NCBI GenBank assembly: GCA_019247305.1
Contig: JAFAPC010000102.1
Location: 1-61,178 of the forward strand
From: Pseudonocardiales bacterium
Lineage (GTDB): Bacteria > Actinomycetota > Actinomycetes > Mycobacteriales > Pseudonocardiaceae
Length of the DNA stretch: 61,178 nucleotides
Reading direction: 5' to 3'
Part shown: piece by piece, positions 54,090-61,178 of the stretch
How positions within the stretch are numbered: position 1 is the first letter of the stretch
Layout of the letters: the number at the start of each line of letters is the position of its first letter
Made by a program: the position numbers and the translations under genes
Notes under the pieces: generated by a model
What the model was told of the DNA's origin: nothing
The model's database searches: none
Seen by the model: the letters and a program-made list of their open reading frames with translations, nothing else

Positions 54090-54977
54090 TCAATGACAGG
54101 TCAGTGACAGGATGAGACGTTGGACGAGTCTCTGGCCCAGGGCATGGAGTTTTGCGGTTGACTCGGGGTCTTCGCTCATCCGCAGGTAGCGGTTGATGGC
54201 GGCGAGTTGGGCGATGGTTCCGGAGTGGTTGTCTAATTGGGGGAAGAGAGGGTGGATTCGTTGTGCGGTGGCTGGGTGGAAGAGGTTGCTGCGGTAGAGA
54301 GTTGCGGCGTCGTGCCATGTGGGGGCGCGGCGCCAGCATTCCCAGTTGAGGAGCCACAGGCGGGGGCGGGTGATGTTGATCCAGTGGAGGTCTCCGTGCG
54401 CGGTGGTCCACGTGACCTGGGTCGTGAACAGTTCCATGGGTAGTTTTGTGTTGAAGAATTGTTCGACGCCTTCGGCGGTGTATTTGGGCAACCAGCCGAA
54501 ATTTTGTTCGGGGACTGGGTGCTGTTGCAGTGTGGTGAGGGCGTGTCGTAGTGCGGTCCACCATGTGTCGGGTAGGCCGGGATCGGCGTAGAGGTCTCCG
54601 TCGGTGGAGACGGGTTTGTCGGGGATAGAGGTGATGACCTTGCTCCGGCGTCGGATATCTGCAGCGTGCCAGTCAGGGTCGTGCCAGTCGGTCCACCGGA
54701 TGATCTGGGGTTTGGGTACGCTGTGGATGGCGTTGGATTCGACGTTGCCTTCCCAGCGGCAAAGCCGCCCGGCGTCGGGGTCGTCCATGATGGTCCGCAG
54801 CTACACGTCTGCGGTTTTGTGGTGTGCATGTATTCCTACTGTCCGCATCTCTCCGGTGAATGTAGGGTCATCGAGGGGAGTAACGTCCAGTTTGTCCGCC
54901 GCGATGTGCAGGTGGTGTGTTAGGGAATCAGCTCGTTCGCGGTCCGGTTCGCTGTCGTGGCGCCCAGTATGATCCAT
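54090..54977 (-). pseudogene. APH-like phosphotransferase with in-frame amber codon
   Basis: The frame from ATG 54977 to 54090 (295 codons with the break) encodes a paralogue of the protein at 25747-26562. It is interrupted once by TAG at 54801-54803, exactly where the paralogue has Trp (ERWLRVSW versus V-stop-LRTIM), so a single TGG to TAG change explains it. Reinitiation at ATG 54788 would give a 232-aa product lacking the N-lobe. The catalytic loop AHGDLHWINI is kept, but the metal-binding DWE is NWE, a further sign of loss of kinase function. It lies downstream of the radical SAM gene on the same strand. Confidence 0.85.
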
Positions 54978-55093
54978 AGCTTGGTGGTCCCGTTTCGTGC
55001 TTCTGTTGTCGGTCGGGCGATGTAACGCTTCTTGTCCCAGTGCGTTTTCCTGAAACCTGTCTTTCCGAACCTGGAGGTTTGATGCTTGTCTGC

Positions 55094-56188
55094 CTACTTT
55101 AGCGCGGGAGCGACATCGTTGTCTGGGTTTCGGTAGGGGTTGATCAGGGCGAGCAGGGTCGAGCTTTTTGTCGTGACAAGTTTTTCTAGCAGAGTCATGC
55201 TGTCCTTACTTGCAGTCTCGGTGAGGTCGAAGAAACCAGTTACGAGAGCTTGTGTAGTGATGTGACAGTGATGGGTCTCGGTGGTAGAGAGGACCCCGTG
55301 TTCGAAGAAGCGGTTTCCTGCCATGAAGTCAGCATACCGGGCGGGTTTTATGCCGAGTAGTTCCGGGGAGAGCAGAATGACGTTACCGTTCCAGGCGACA
55401 GTGGGAAGCGGATCGTGGGGGACGTCTGCGGCTGCCGTTGAGGGTGGTGCGGCGAGATAGCTCAATAGTCGGTCGTCTTCTCGTATCCGTATACTTCTGT
55501 TCCTGCCGGCCCAGGCGAATACGTCTCGCCACAGCGTTCGGGCCTCATGTAGTGAAGGGGAGCCATGGTGGGGGTTGACTCCTTCGCGCTCTTCCAGGTT
55601 GAGCGCGATTGATGGGGGGCCCAGGGTCGCAAGGAAGTCCAGAATCTGGTGGATACTATCAATCGCGGTCTGGTCGATGACGGCGATCACACTGAAGTTG
55701 ATGTCGTGTTCTGTAAGCTTTGCGATTCCGTCCATGATGCGTGTCAATGCTGGTTTTCCTCGCCAGTCGACCCGGTTGTGGTTCAGGGTCGCTGGGCCAT
55801 CGAGGCTAACTCCCACGTCAATGTCATGCTTGAGGAATAGCTCACACCACTCGTCGGTGATCAGTGTAGCATTGGTCTGGATCACATGATAAACCAAGCC
55901 GGCGTTGTGTAAGGGAATGAAGGATTTGAGAAGTTCCTCGAACAGGGTAGGGTCGATAGCAAGAGGTTCACCGCCGTGCCATACTAGCTCTAACGGTGCA
56001 GATTCCACCCAATCGGGGTTGATTCCCTCGGCGATGGCGCGCGCTACTGGAAGAGACATCTCATTCTTGGACTTACGCCCAGGAAGGTAGCAATACGTGC
56101 AGTCAAGGTTACAGAGGCATGTCGGTTGCAGGATTATCATTGACGGACGCGTTGCTACCCGGCTATCCCTGGGTCCTTGCCGGGTCAC
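55094..56188 (-). CDS. radical SAM peptide maturase
   Basis: 364 aa from GTG 56188 (GGGAGG upstream). Radical SAM cluster CxxxCxxC at Cys26, Cys30, Cys33 in CLCNLDCTYCYLPGR; SAM-binding GGEPL; VSLDGP. The C-terminal region has too few Cys for a SPASM domain. The sequence around the cluster looks like cyclophane-forming actinobacterial RiPP maturases (AmcB/FxsB-like), so a small precursor is expected nearby; a candidate is at 56363-56560. The locus is less GC-rich than its surroundings, suggesting transfer. Confidence 0.85.
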   Translation of the reverse strand: MTRQGPRDSRVATRPSMIILQPTCLCNLDCTYCYLPGRKSKNEMSLPVARAIAEGINPDWVESAPLELVWHGGEPLAIDPTLFEELLKSFIPLHNAGLVYHVIQTNATLITDEWCELFLKHDIDVGVSLDGPATLNHNRVDWRGKPALTRIMDGIAKLTEHDINFSVIAVIDQTAIDSIHQILDFLATLGPPSIALNLEEREGVNPHHGSPSLHEARTLWRDVFAWAGRNRSIRIREDDRLLSYLAAPPSTAAADVPHDPLPTVAWNGNVILLSPELLGIKPARYADFMAGNRFFEHGVLSTTETHHCHITTQALVTGFFDLTETASKDSMTLLEKLVTTKSSTLLALINPYRNPDNDVAPALK

Positions 56189-56362
56189 CGGATTACCTCC
56201 CGCACACCAGACGATCTACCGGGCGATGGTCTTCCCATCGCTGTGGTTCACTGTCATCCCCGGCTGGAGTGAACGAGCGCCAAGCGACGCTAGGGACGCC
56301 GCTGGAGCCAATCTAACAACCCATGATCACTGCACGTCGGTGACGTCGAGTTTCCGTGGCAC

Positions 56363-56560
56363 TCAGAGTGGCCAGGGGGCGCAGACAGCTTTCGCCGGAG
56401 ATCGCGCGGTGTCCTGGCGCCAGTTGCGGTCGCGATACTCACCGTAAGAGATGGATAGGCCATCTAGGGGAATTGGGGTCCACGATCGACTGAGAGTGCG
56501 TTGGGGACGTACTTTGACCGTATCCCCGCTCTCTGCTGAGACAGCACGCGATAACAGCAC
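56363..56560 (-). CDS. candidate RiPP precursor upstream of radical SAM gene
   Basis: A 65-aa ORF from GTG 56560 on the radical SAM strand, ending 174 bp before it. The middle reads LDGLSISYGEYRDRNWRQD, with Tyr, Tyr and Trp each followed within two or three residues by polar residues, as in three-residue cyclophane motifs. Composition matches the local lower GC. Against it: no ribosome site before the GTG, and another minus-strand frame (ATG 56463) is open too. Treated as a hypothesis. Confidence 0.3.
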   Translation of the reverse strand: MLLSRAVSAESGDTVKVRPQRTLSRSWTPIPLDGLSISYGEYRDRNWRQDTARSPAKAVCAPWPL

Positions 56561-56572
56561 AGGAGGTCAACT

Positions 56573-57928
56573 GTGCCCGCACCGCGCCGAGGAAGAGGAA
56601 TACGCCAGCACCGCACCCATCACTTGGACCTGAGCTGCGGCCCCCAGCAGGCCCCCCAGCAGGCTGTGGTCTCCGTCGCGGGGTTGGTCGACCGCCCGGT
56701 GCGCAACCCCGGGGGTGAGGTGGTCGGGCAGGTCAGCGATGTGGTGGCCCGGTGGGACACCGGTGAGCCGCATCCCCCGCTGGCTGGGCTGGTGGTTCGG
56801 GTGGCCTCGCGTCGGGCGTTCGTCCCGGTCGATCTGCTGGCGCAGGTGCGGGCCGAGGGGGTGACCCTGAACACCGCCCGCCTGACGCTGCAGGACTTCA
56901 CGCCCCAGGAGGGTCAGGTGTGCCTGGTGCGCGACATCCTCGACCGGCAGCTGCTCGATGTGGCAGGAGTTCGGGTGGTGCGCGCCGCTGACCTGTACCT
57001 GGCCGGCGTGGCTGGCCGGGTCCGCTTGGTCGGGGTGGATGTGGGCCTGACCACCCTGCTGCGCCGGCTGGGTCCGGCGCGGTGGCGGGCCAGGGCCCGT
57101 CCGCAGGCGCTCATCGACTGGGCGTCGGTCCATTCGTTCGGCTCCGTGGCGCTTACCGAGAGCTCGGGACGGGGCGCGATCCGGCTGGACCGCCACCGCA
57201 GCGAGTTGAACCGGCTGCTACCCGCCGACCTGGCCGCCCTGCTGGAGAACCTGGGCCGCGAGGAGCGGCGTGAGCTGCTGGACGTGGTCGAGCCCACCGC
57301 CGCGGCGGACGCCCTGGAAAGCATGCGTCCGGACAAGCAGCGGCAGCTGCTGACCGAGACGGGGCCACCGCGCGCTGCTGGCCTGGTCGCGCTGATGGAA
57401 CCCGATGAGGCGGCCCGGGCTCTGCGCGGGCTGGATCGCCAGCAACGCGACCGGCTGCTGGGCGCGATGGTTGATGAGCAGGCCGACGCGCTGCGCGGGG
57501 TGATGGCCTTCGGCCCGGACACCGCCGGCGGCGTGATGAACACCGCGCTGGTCATCGCCTCGGTGCTCGACACGGTGGAGCACGTGCGCATCCTGCTGCG
57601 CACTAAGCGCCGCGTCGCGGACCTGGACGCCGTCGTGGTGGTGGACGAGCAGGGTCAGCTGGTGGACGACGTGTCCTTGGAGGAGCTGCTCCTGGCGGAG
57701 GTGGCCACCCCCCTGGCGGAGCTGGTCGGCCCGCCCTGGCCGGTGTCGGTCACCCCGAACACCCCGGTGCGGCGGGTGGCTGATCGCATGCTCGACGCCC
57801 GCCGGCTGTCCGCTGTGGTGGTGGACGACCAGCATCACCCGATCGGGCGCATCCTCGCTGACGACGTCCTGCAGGCGCTGCTGCCCGGTCTGGGCCTGCG
57901 CCTGCCACGCCCCCGCTGGCCTGCCTGA
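56573..57928 (+). CDS. PRC-barrel / MgtE-N / CBS domain protein
   Basis: 451 aa from GTG 56573 with a strong AGGAGG site. Order: a PRC-barrel-like domain (GLVDRPVRNPGGEVVGQVSD), a second similar unit, an MgtE N-terminal superhelix (LPADLAALLENLGREERREL, EPDEAARALRGLDRQQRDR) and two CBS motifs (ending LDARRLSAVVVDDQHHPIGR). No membrane channel is present. Such proteins are regularly encoded with Nramp-like transporters and probably sense divalent metal for them; the transporter follows 100 bp downstream. Confidence 0.88.
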   Translation: MPAPRRGRGIRQHRTHHLDLSCGPQQAPQQAVVSVAGLVDRPVRNPGGEVVGQVSDVVARWDTGEPHPPLAGLVVRVASRRAFVPVDLLAQVRAEGVTLNTARLTLQDFTPQEGQVCLVRDILDRQLLDVAGVRVVRAADLYLAGVAGRVRLVGVDVGLTTLLRRLGPARWRARARPQALIDWASVHSFGSVALTESSGRGAIRLDRHRSELNRLLPADLAALLENLGREERRELLDVVEPTAAADALESMRPDKQRQLLTETGPPRAAGLVALMEPDEAARALRGLDRQQRDRLLGAMVDEQADALRGVMAFGPDTAGGVMNTALVIASVLDTVEHVRILLRTKRRVADLDAVVVVDEQGQLVDDVSLEELLLAEVATPLAELVGPPWPVSVTPNTPVRRVADRMLDARRLSAVVVDDQHHPIGRILADDVLQALLPGLGLRLPRPRWPA

Positions 57929-57985
57929 CTTGGCCTGCCTGAGCTGGCCTGCCTGATGCGGACCCGCCTGAGCTGACCTGCCGCC
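57917..57985 (+). repeat. 14-bp tandem repeat overlapping a stop codon
   Basis: Three near-identical units TGGCCTGCCTGA(CT/GC/TG) at 57917-57958 followed by two degenerate ones. The first unit holds the last codons and stop of the MgtE-like gene. It lies in the spacer before the transporter gene. Confidence 0.7.
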
Positions 57986-58028
57986 CTGGATCCGCCGCGC
58001 GAGACCCGCCGGACCGGAAAGGAACGCC

Positions 58029-59354
58029 GTGATGGGCACCTCCCTGCCTTCCCCGGAGACCGCCCTCGCGGGCGCGAACCGCACCGCGGGTCCCCGTCCA
58101 GGCCGCCGGACCCCACGGAGGTGGCGGGCCCGCCTGCTCGCCGTGTTGGCCGTCACCGGCCCCGGGCTGGTGGCCGCGGCGGCGGGCAACGACGCGGGAG
58201 GTATCGCCACCTACGCCTCAGCCGGTGCCCAGTTCGGCTACCACACCCTGTTCCTGATGGTGTTCATCACCGTGATACTGGCCCTCGTCCAGGAGATGTG
58301 CGCCCGACTGGGCTGTTACACAGGCGAGGGTCTGGGGTCACTGTTTCGCGAGCAGTTCTCCCTGCGGGTGACCGCGGTGGTGCTAGTGGCGTTCCTGGTG
58401 GCCAACCTCGGGGCGATGGTCTCGGAGTTCGGCGGGGTCGGAGTGGCGTTCGAGCTGGTGGGGGTGGGCCGGTTCGTCTCGGTCCCCATCGCGGCGGTCA
58501 TCATCTGGGCGCTGGTGGTCTTCGGCTCCTACCGGCACGCCGAGCGCGTCTTCCTCGGCCTGGCCCTGGTCTTCCTCGTCTACCCGGTCGCCGCCATCCT
58601 CGCGCACCCGAACGTGGGGGAGGTGCTCAGCCAGACGCTGCTGCCCAGCGTGGTGCCCAGTGGTGAGTTCCTGCTCCTGTCGGTGGGCCTGGTCGGGGCT
58701 ACGATCAGCCCCTACGTCCAGTTCTACGTGGCCAGCGCGGTCGCGGACAAAGGCGTTCGTCCACTCGACTACCCCCGCCAGCGCACAGACGCGATCCTGG
58801 GCGCGGTCTTCGCCAACGTCATCAACATGTTCATCATCATCGCCGCCGCGGCGGCGATCACCACCCGCGCCCCTCTGCAGTCAGCCCAGGACGCCGGGCA
58901 GGCGCTGCGGCCGGTGGCCGGGCCGTTCGCCGCCGAGCTGTTCGCCATCGGGCTGCTCGGCGCCTCCGCGCTGGCCGCTGCGGTGGTGCCGCTGTCCACC
59001 GCCTACGTGGTGAGCGAGGCGATCGGCACCGAGCGCTCGGTGGGCAACTCCTTCCGCGAGGCGCCGCTGTTCCTGTGGCTGTTCACCGGGCAGATCGTGG
59101 TCGGGGCCACGATCGCGCTGCTGCCCGGCAACCTGATCAACCTGCTGATCAGGACGCAGATTCTCAACGGCGTGATCGCCCCGATTCTGCTCACCTGCAT
59201 CCTGGTGCTCACCAACCGGCGGGCCCTACTCGGACCGGCCGCTAACGGTCCGGTCCTGCGCGCACTCGGGAGTGTGTTCGTCGGGATCATCGCGGTGATG
59301 GCGGTGGCGGCCATGGGCCTCAGCGTCGCCGGCTGGTTCGGCGTGGGCGGCTGA
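58029..59354 (+). CDS. Nramp-family divalent metal transporter
   Basis: 441 aa from GTG 58029 (GGAAAGGA upstream; ATG 58032 also possible). Eleven or so membrane helices. The first-helix metal site of canonical Nramp (DPGN) is replaced by AAAGNDAGGIATYASAGAQFGYH-like text (motif GNDAGG), closer to Mg2+/Mn2+-type Nramp relatives, and the sixth helix lacks MPH. Pairing with the MgtE-N/CBS gene suggests Mg2+ or Mn2+ as substrate. Confidence 0.88.
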   Translation: MMGTSLPSPETALAGANRTAGPRPGRRTPRRWRARLLAVLAVTGPGLVAAAAGNDAGGIATYASAGAQFGYHTLFLMVFITVILALVQEMCARLGCYTGEGLGSLFREQFSLRVTAVVLVAFLVANLGAMVSEFGGVGVAFELVGVGRFVSVPIAAVIIWALVVFGSYRHAERVFLGLALVFLVYPVAAILAHPNVGEVLSQTLLPSVVPSGEFLLLSVGLVGATISPYVQFYVASAVADKGVRPLDYPRQRTDAILGAVFANVINMFIIIAAAAAITTRAPLQSAQDAGQALRPVAGPFAAELFAIGLLGASALAAAVVPLSTAYVVSEAIGTERSVGNSFREAPLFLWLFTGQIVVGATIALLPGNLINLLIRTQILNGVIAPILLTCILVLTNRRALLGPAANGPVLRALGSVFVGIIAVMAVAAMGLSVAGWFGVGG

Positions 59355-59404
59355 GCTCCCCACAAAGGCCGCGCGGCCATCGGATGGAAAGACGGGACGA
59401 CACG

Positions 59405-59998
59405 ATGACTGCCTGGACGAGCCTCCGGTACGTCGTGGTCGATGTCGAAGGCAACGGACAGCAACCGCCTGATCTGGTAGAGCTGGCCGTGGTACCGATC
59501 GTTAATGGCGAAGTCGGTGAGCCAACGAGCTGGCTCGTGAAGCCCGAGCGGTCGATCACGTACTTCGCTACCCGGATTCACGGCCTGACGAACGACGATG
59601 TCGCCGAGGCGCCCGCGTTTGCGGAGATCGCGGACGAGGTACGCGCGGTGCTCGACGTACCCGTCCTCATCGCGCACAACGCGCACGTTGACGTTGGCGT
59701 GCTGCGGCGCCAGCTAGGCACCTGGGAGTGCCCCGAGGTCTTCGACACGCTCAAGTTCGCTCGTCGGCTGCTGCCGAATCAGGTGAGCTACAAACTCGAA
59801 GTGCTCACCGAGGCATTCAAACTGGCCGAAGGGCTACCTGATGGCCTGTCGCCGCATCGGGCAACCTATGATGTACTGGTCACGGCATGGTTGTTCGTGC
59901 GACTCGCGACGCTGTCTGACACCCGGCCGTTGTCGCTCGAAGAGCTCCGGGGCGACGCACCGGGAGGGAGCGACGATGAAGCTCCGGCCCTGTCCTAG
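59405..59998 (+). CDS. DEDDh 3'-5' exonuclease
   Basis: 197 aa from ATG 59405. DnaQ-like: VVVDVEGNG (the D-x-E of motif I), IHGLTNDD, LIAHNAHVDVGVLR (motif II Asp), FDTLKFARRLLP, and HRATYDVLVTAWL (motif III His and Asp). An exonuclease trimming single DNA or RNA 3' ends; a role in repair or defence is possible. It overlaps the following thymidylate-kinase remnant by 23 nt. Confidence 0.88.
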   Translation: MTAWTSLRYVVVDVEGNGQQPPDLVELAVVPIVNGEVGEPTSWLVKPERSITYFATRIHGLTNDDVAEAPAFAEIADEVRAVLDVPVLIAHNAHVDVGVLRRQLGTWECPEVFDTLKFARRLLPNQVSYKLEVLTEAFKLAEGLPDGLSPHRATYDVLVTAWLFVRLATLSDTRPLSLEELRGDAPGGSDDEAPALS

Positions 59999-60358
59999 CC
60001 ACCAGCGGGGTCTGTTCGTCACCGTTGACGGCCCGAGCGGTGTGGCAAATCCACCATCGTGCAGCACTTGGCACACATGCTCGTCGCCACGGGCGAGGAG
60101 GTGCATGTCACGGTCGAGCCGTCGAGCGGACCCATTGGCAAGCTGTGCCGCGAACTCACGGAGACCGTGACCGGCCTGCCATTGGCGTGTTTGTATGCAG
60201 CGGATCGTTATCACCACGTTGAGACCGAGATACGGCCGCTTATGACGGCCGGTAAGACGGATTACCTGGTCACAGTCCCGAGGGGTCGGCCTCTGGCCAG
60301 GAGGATAACATGGCCGCTGACATGCGACGATGCGGCTGATCTGGCCGGTACCGAATAG
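59976..60358 (+). pseudogene. thymidylate-kinase-like remnant, frameshifted in the P-loop
   Basis: From ATG 59976 (GGGAGGG upstream) the product begins GLFVTVDGPSGV, then loses frame exactly inside Walker A (one G missing before the Lys codon of GVGKST). The other frame continues with VQHLAHMLVATGEEVHVTVE and AADRYHHVETEIRPLMTAGK, and the homology ends there, at about 60260. So both a frameshift and C-terminal truncation. Similar nucleoside-monophosphate-kinase-like genes accompany exonuclease genes in some actinomycetes. Confidence 0.75.
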
Positions 60359-60510
60359 CAGCCCAGCCTGACCAATGTCGCGCGAAAGGACACCGAAAGG
60401 TCCGACAGTAGCTCGCGCCTTTCGGCCACGGGTAGCGACACACCTCCTCGAACTCGACGTGTTCACCGCGAAGTTCCCCGGCGGGAACTCCGGCTGGCGG
60501 ATTGGGCAGG

Positions 60511-60999
60511 CTACTCAAGGACAGTGACGTGGAAAAGAGCGGCCCGCATCTCGTAGACGGCCTTTTCCATGTCGACGAGAGCATGCAAGGCGAGCACAAC
60601 GTCATCAGGGACGCCCAAGGCCCGGGCTGCTCGGACAACCCTGGATCGCTCGGCTTCGGCGTAGGTGCCGTCGGCGCCGCACATCTGGATAGCGTGGTAG
60701 ATCAAGTGCCGTGCGGCATTCCAGGTCTCAACGTCCACTCTAACATCGGCCAGCAGTTCGTCGAAGTTGGCTGACTGATGGTCAAAGTTCTCGTACTCGG
60801 CGAAGATGTCTTCAGGGGCGCCGTATTTGCGCTGACGCTCGATGACCCAGTTGTACTCTGCTGGGCTGACCGTGCCGTCGGCGCCTGCGATGGTCAACAA
60901 CGCCTTCCCATAATTGATCCATGTCTGCCGGGGTGCTTCTGACACCCCGTACAGTTCACGACCAAAATCACTTACCTTCACAGTCTGCTCGTCGCTCAC
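60511..60999 (-). CDS. TerB-like protein
   Basis: 162 aa from GTG 60999 (AAAGG upstream). Two internally similar helical units, each with a GADGT turn (TIAGADGTVSPAEYNWVIE and MCGADGTYAEAERSRVV), as in the metal-binding TerB/TerB-like fold. An EF-hand-like acidic turn suggests cation binding. Genes of this type sit in tellurite, membrane-stress and phage-defence contexts. No other ter gene is next to it. Confidence 0.7.
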   Translation of the reverse strand: MSDEQTVKVSDFGRELYGVSEAPRQTWINYGKALLTIAGADGTVSPAEYNWVIERQRKYGAPEDIFAEYENFDHQSANFDELLADVRVDVETWNAARHLIYHAIQMCGADGTYAEAERSRVVRAARALGVPDDVVLALHALVDMEKAVYEMRAALFHVTVLE

Positions 61000-61086
61000 G
61001 GTTCTGGCCTTTCTTGTACGGTTACGGCGATCAGGAACCAGGAATCACGCTATATCAAGAAGAAGGATATCGTCACTGTGGCAAGG

Positions 61087-61178
61087 AGACTTATGCAAAA
61101 CTCAGAGATGAGCTCTGTGATCATGTCGCTGACCTGCGAGTACGTCAATTCTTGATTATGCTTTCAAGGGGTTTTGCA
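61087..61178. mobile_element. MITE copy 2, cut by window end
   Basis: Begins AGACTTATGCAAAACTC and runs to GGGGTTTTGCA at the last base, lacking the final few bases of the right end. It aligns along its length with 50480-50578 with about ten substitutions. It lies upstream of the TerB-like gene. Confidence 0.9.

Noticed and set aside
54801..54977. A 58-aa ORF downstream of the radical SAM gene, at first sight a RiPP precursor
   Set aside because: It is in the same frame as the APH-like ORF after it and aligns to the N-terminus of the intact paralogue; it is the front part of an amber-interrupted gene.
56366..56463. Alternative minus-strand ORF from ATG 56463 as radical SAM substrate
   Set aside because: No ribosome site and low-complexity Ser/Thr/Pro text without aromatic-polar steps; less plausible than the 65-aa frame.

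Overview
The window is high-GC DNA with GTG starts, many ATGA-type stop/start overlaps, and actinobacterial families (DUF222-HNH proteins, TPR-type XRE regulators, DUF6247-like and Panacea proteins, FxLD lanthipeptide genes). A conserved housekeeping core (trxB, trxA, a GNAT acetyltransferase, a PLP aminotransferase, a D-Ala-D-Ala ligase-like gene) is an arrangement usually found near oriC in Pseudonocardiales-like actinomycetes. The genus cannot be told from the sequence. Most of the rest is accessory DNA.

Left part (1-13.6 kb): a small secreted cationic protein with a partner gene, a DUF4143 ATPase, a frameshifted coiled-coil gene, two tandem paralogous TIR - STAND NTPase - WD40 genes (9 and 14 WD40 repeats), a DUF222-HNH nuclease and a histidine-phosphatase-like lipoprotein. 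14.0-21.5 kb: a SIR2-domain gene and a STAND-WD40 gene 7 bp apart, followed after only 26 bp by a complete lasso-peptide set (51-aa precursor, cyclase, PqqD-like RRE protein, leader peptidase) with no transporter. All of this is on one strand without a visible terminator and ends in a long hairpin. This apparent coupling of an NADase-type STAND defence pair to a lasso-peptide operon is the most striking thing in the window.

21.5-32.3 kb: an XRE-TPR regulator; a Panacea-domain antitoxin with a small partner under a perfect actinobacterial LexA box; trxB-trxA; an APH-like gene; a wrecked DUF262-hipA pair (nonsense codon plus a MITE with a 5-bp target duplication); then the conserved GNAT/aminotransferase/ligase genes. 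32.5-39.2 kb: a class I FxLD lanthipeptide locus (precursor, LanB, FxLD methyltransferase, a second methyltransferase lacking its SAM-binding core, and a frameshifted regulator fragment) with no LanC in the window. 39.3-48.7 kb: two more XRE/TPR regulators, an ATPase gene bounded by direct repeats, and a translationally coupled four-gene operon (zinc-ribbon membrane protein, small glycine-rich protein, zinc-ribbon/discoidin protein, lipoprotein amidase).

49-61 kb: a TerC protein, a MITE nested in a hairpin, a coiled-coil protein next to a polytopic NACHT ATPase, a radical-SAM peptide-maturase locus with an amber-interrupted APH paralogue, a PRC/MgtE-N/CBS protein with an Nramp-type transporter, a DEDDh exonuclease overlapping a broken thymidylate kinase, a TerB-like gene, and a second MITE copy cut by the window end. 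Decay is common: at least seven genes carry a frameshift, stop, deletion or insertion, and short palindromic or MITE-like elements recur and nest in one another.
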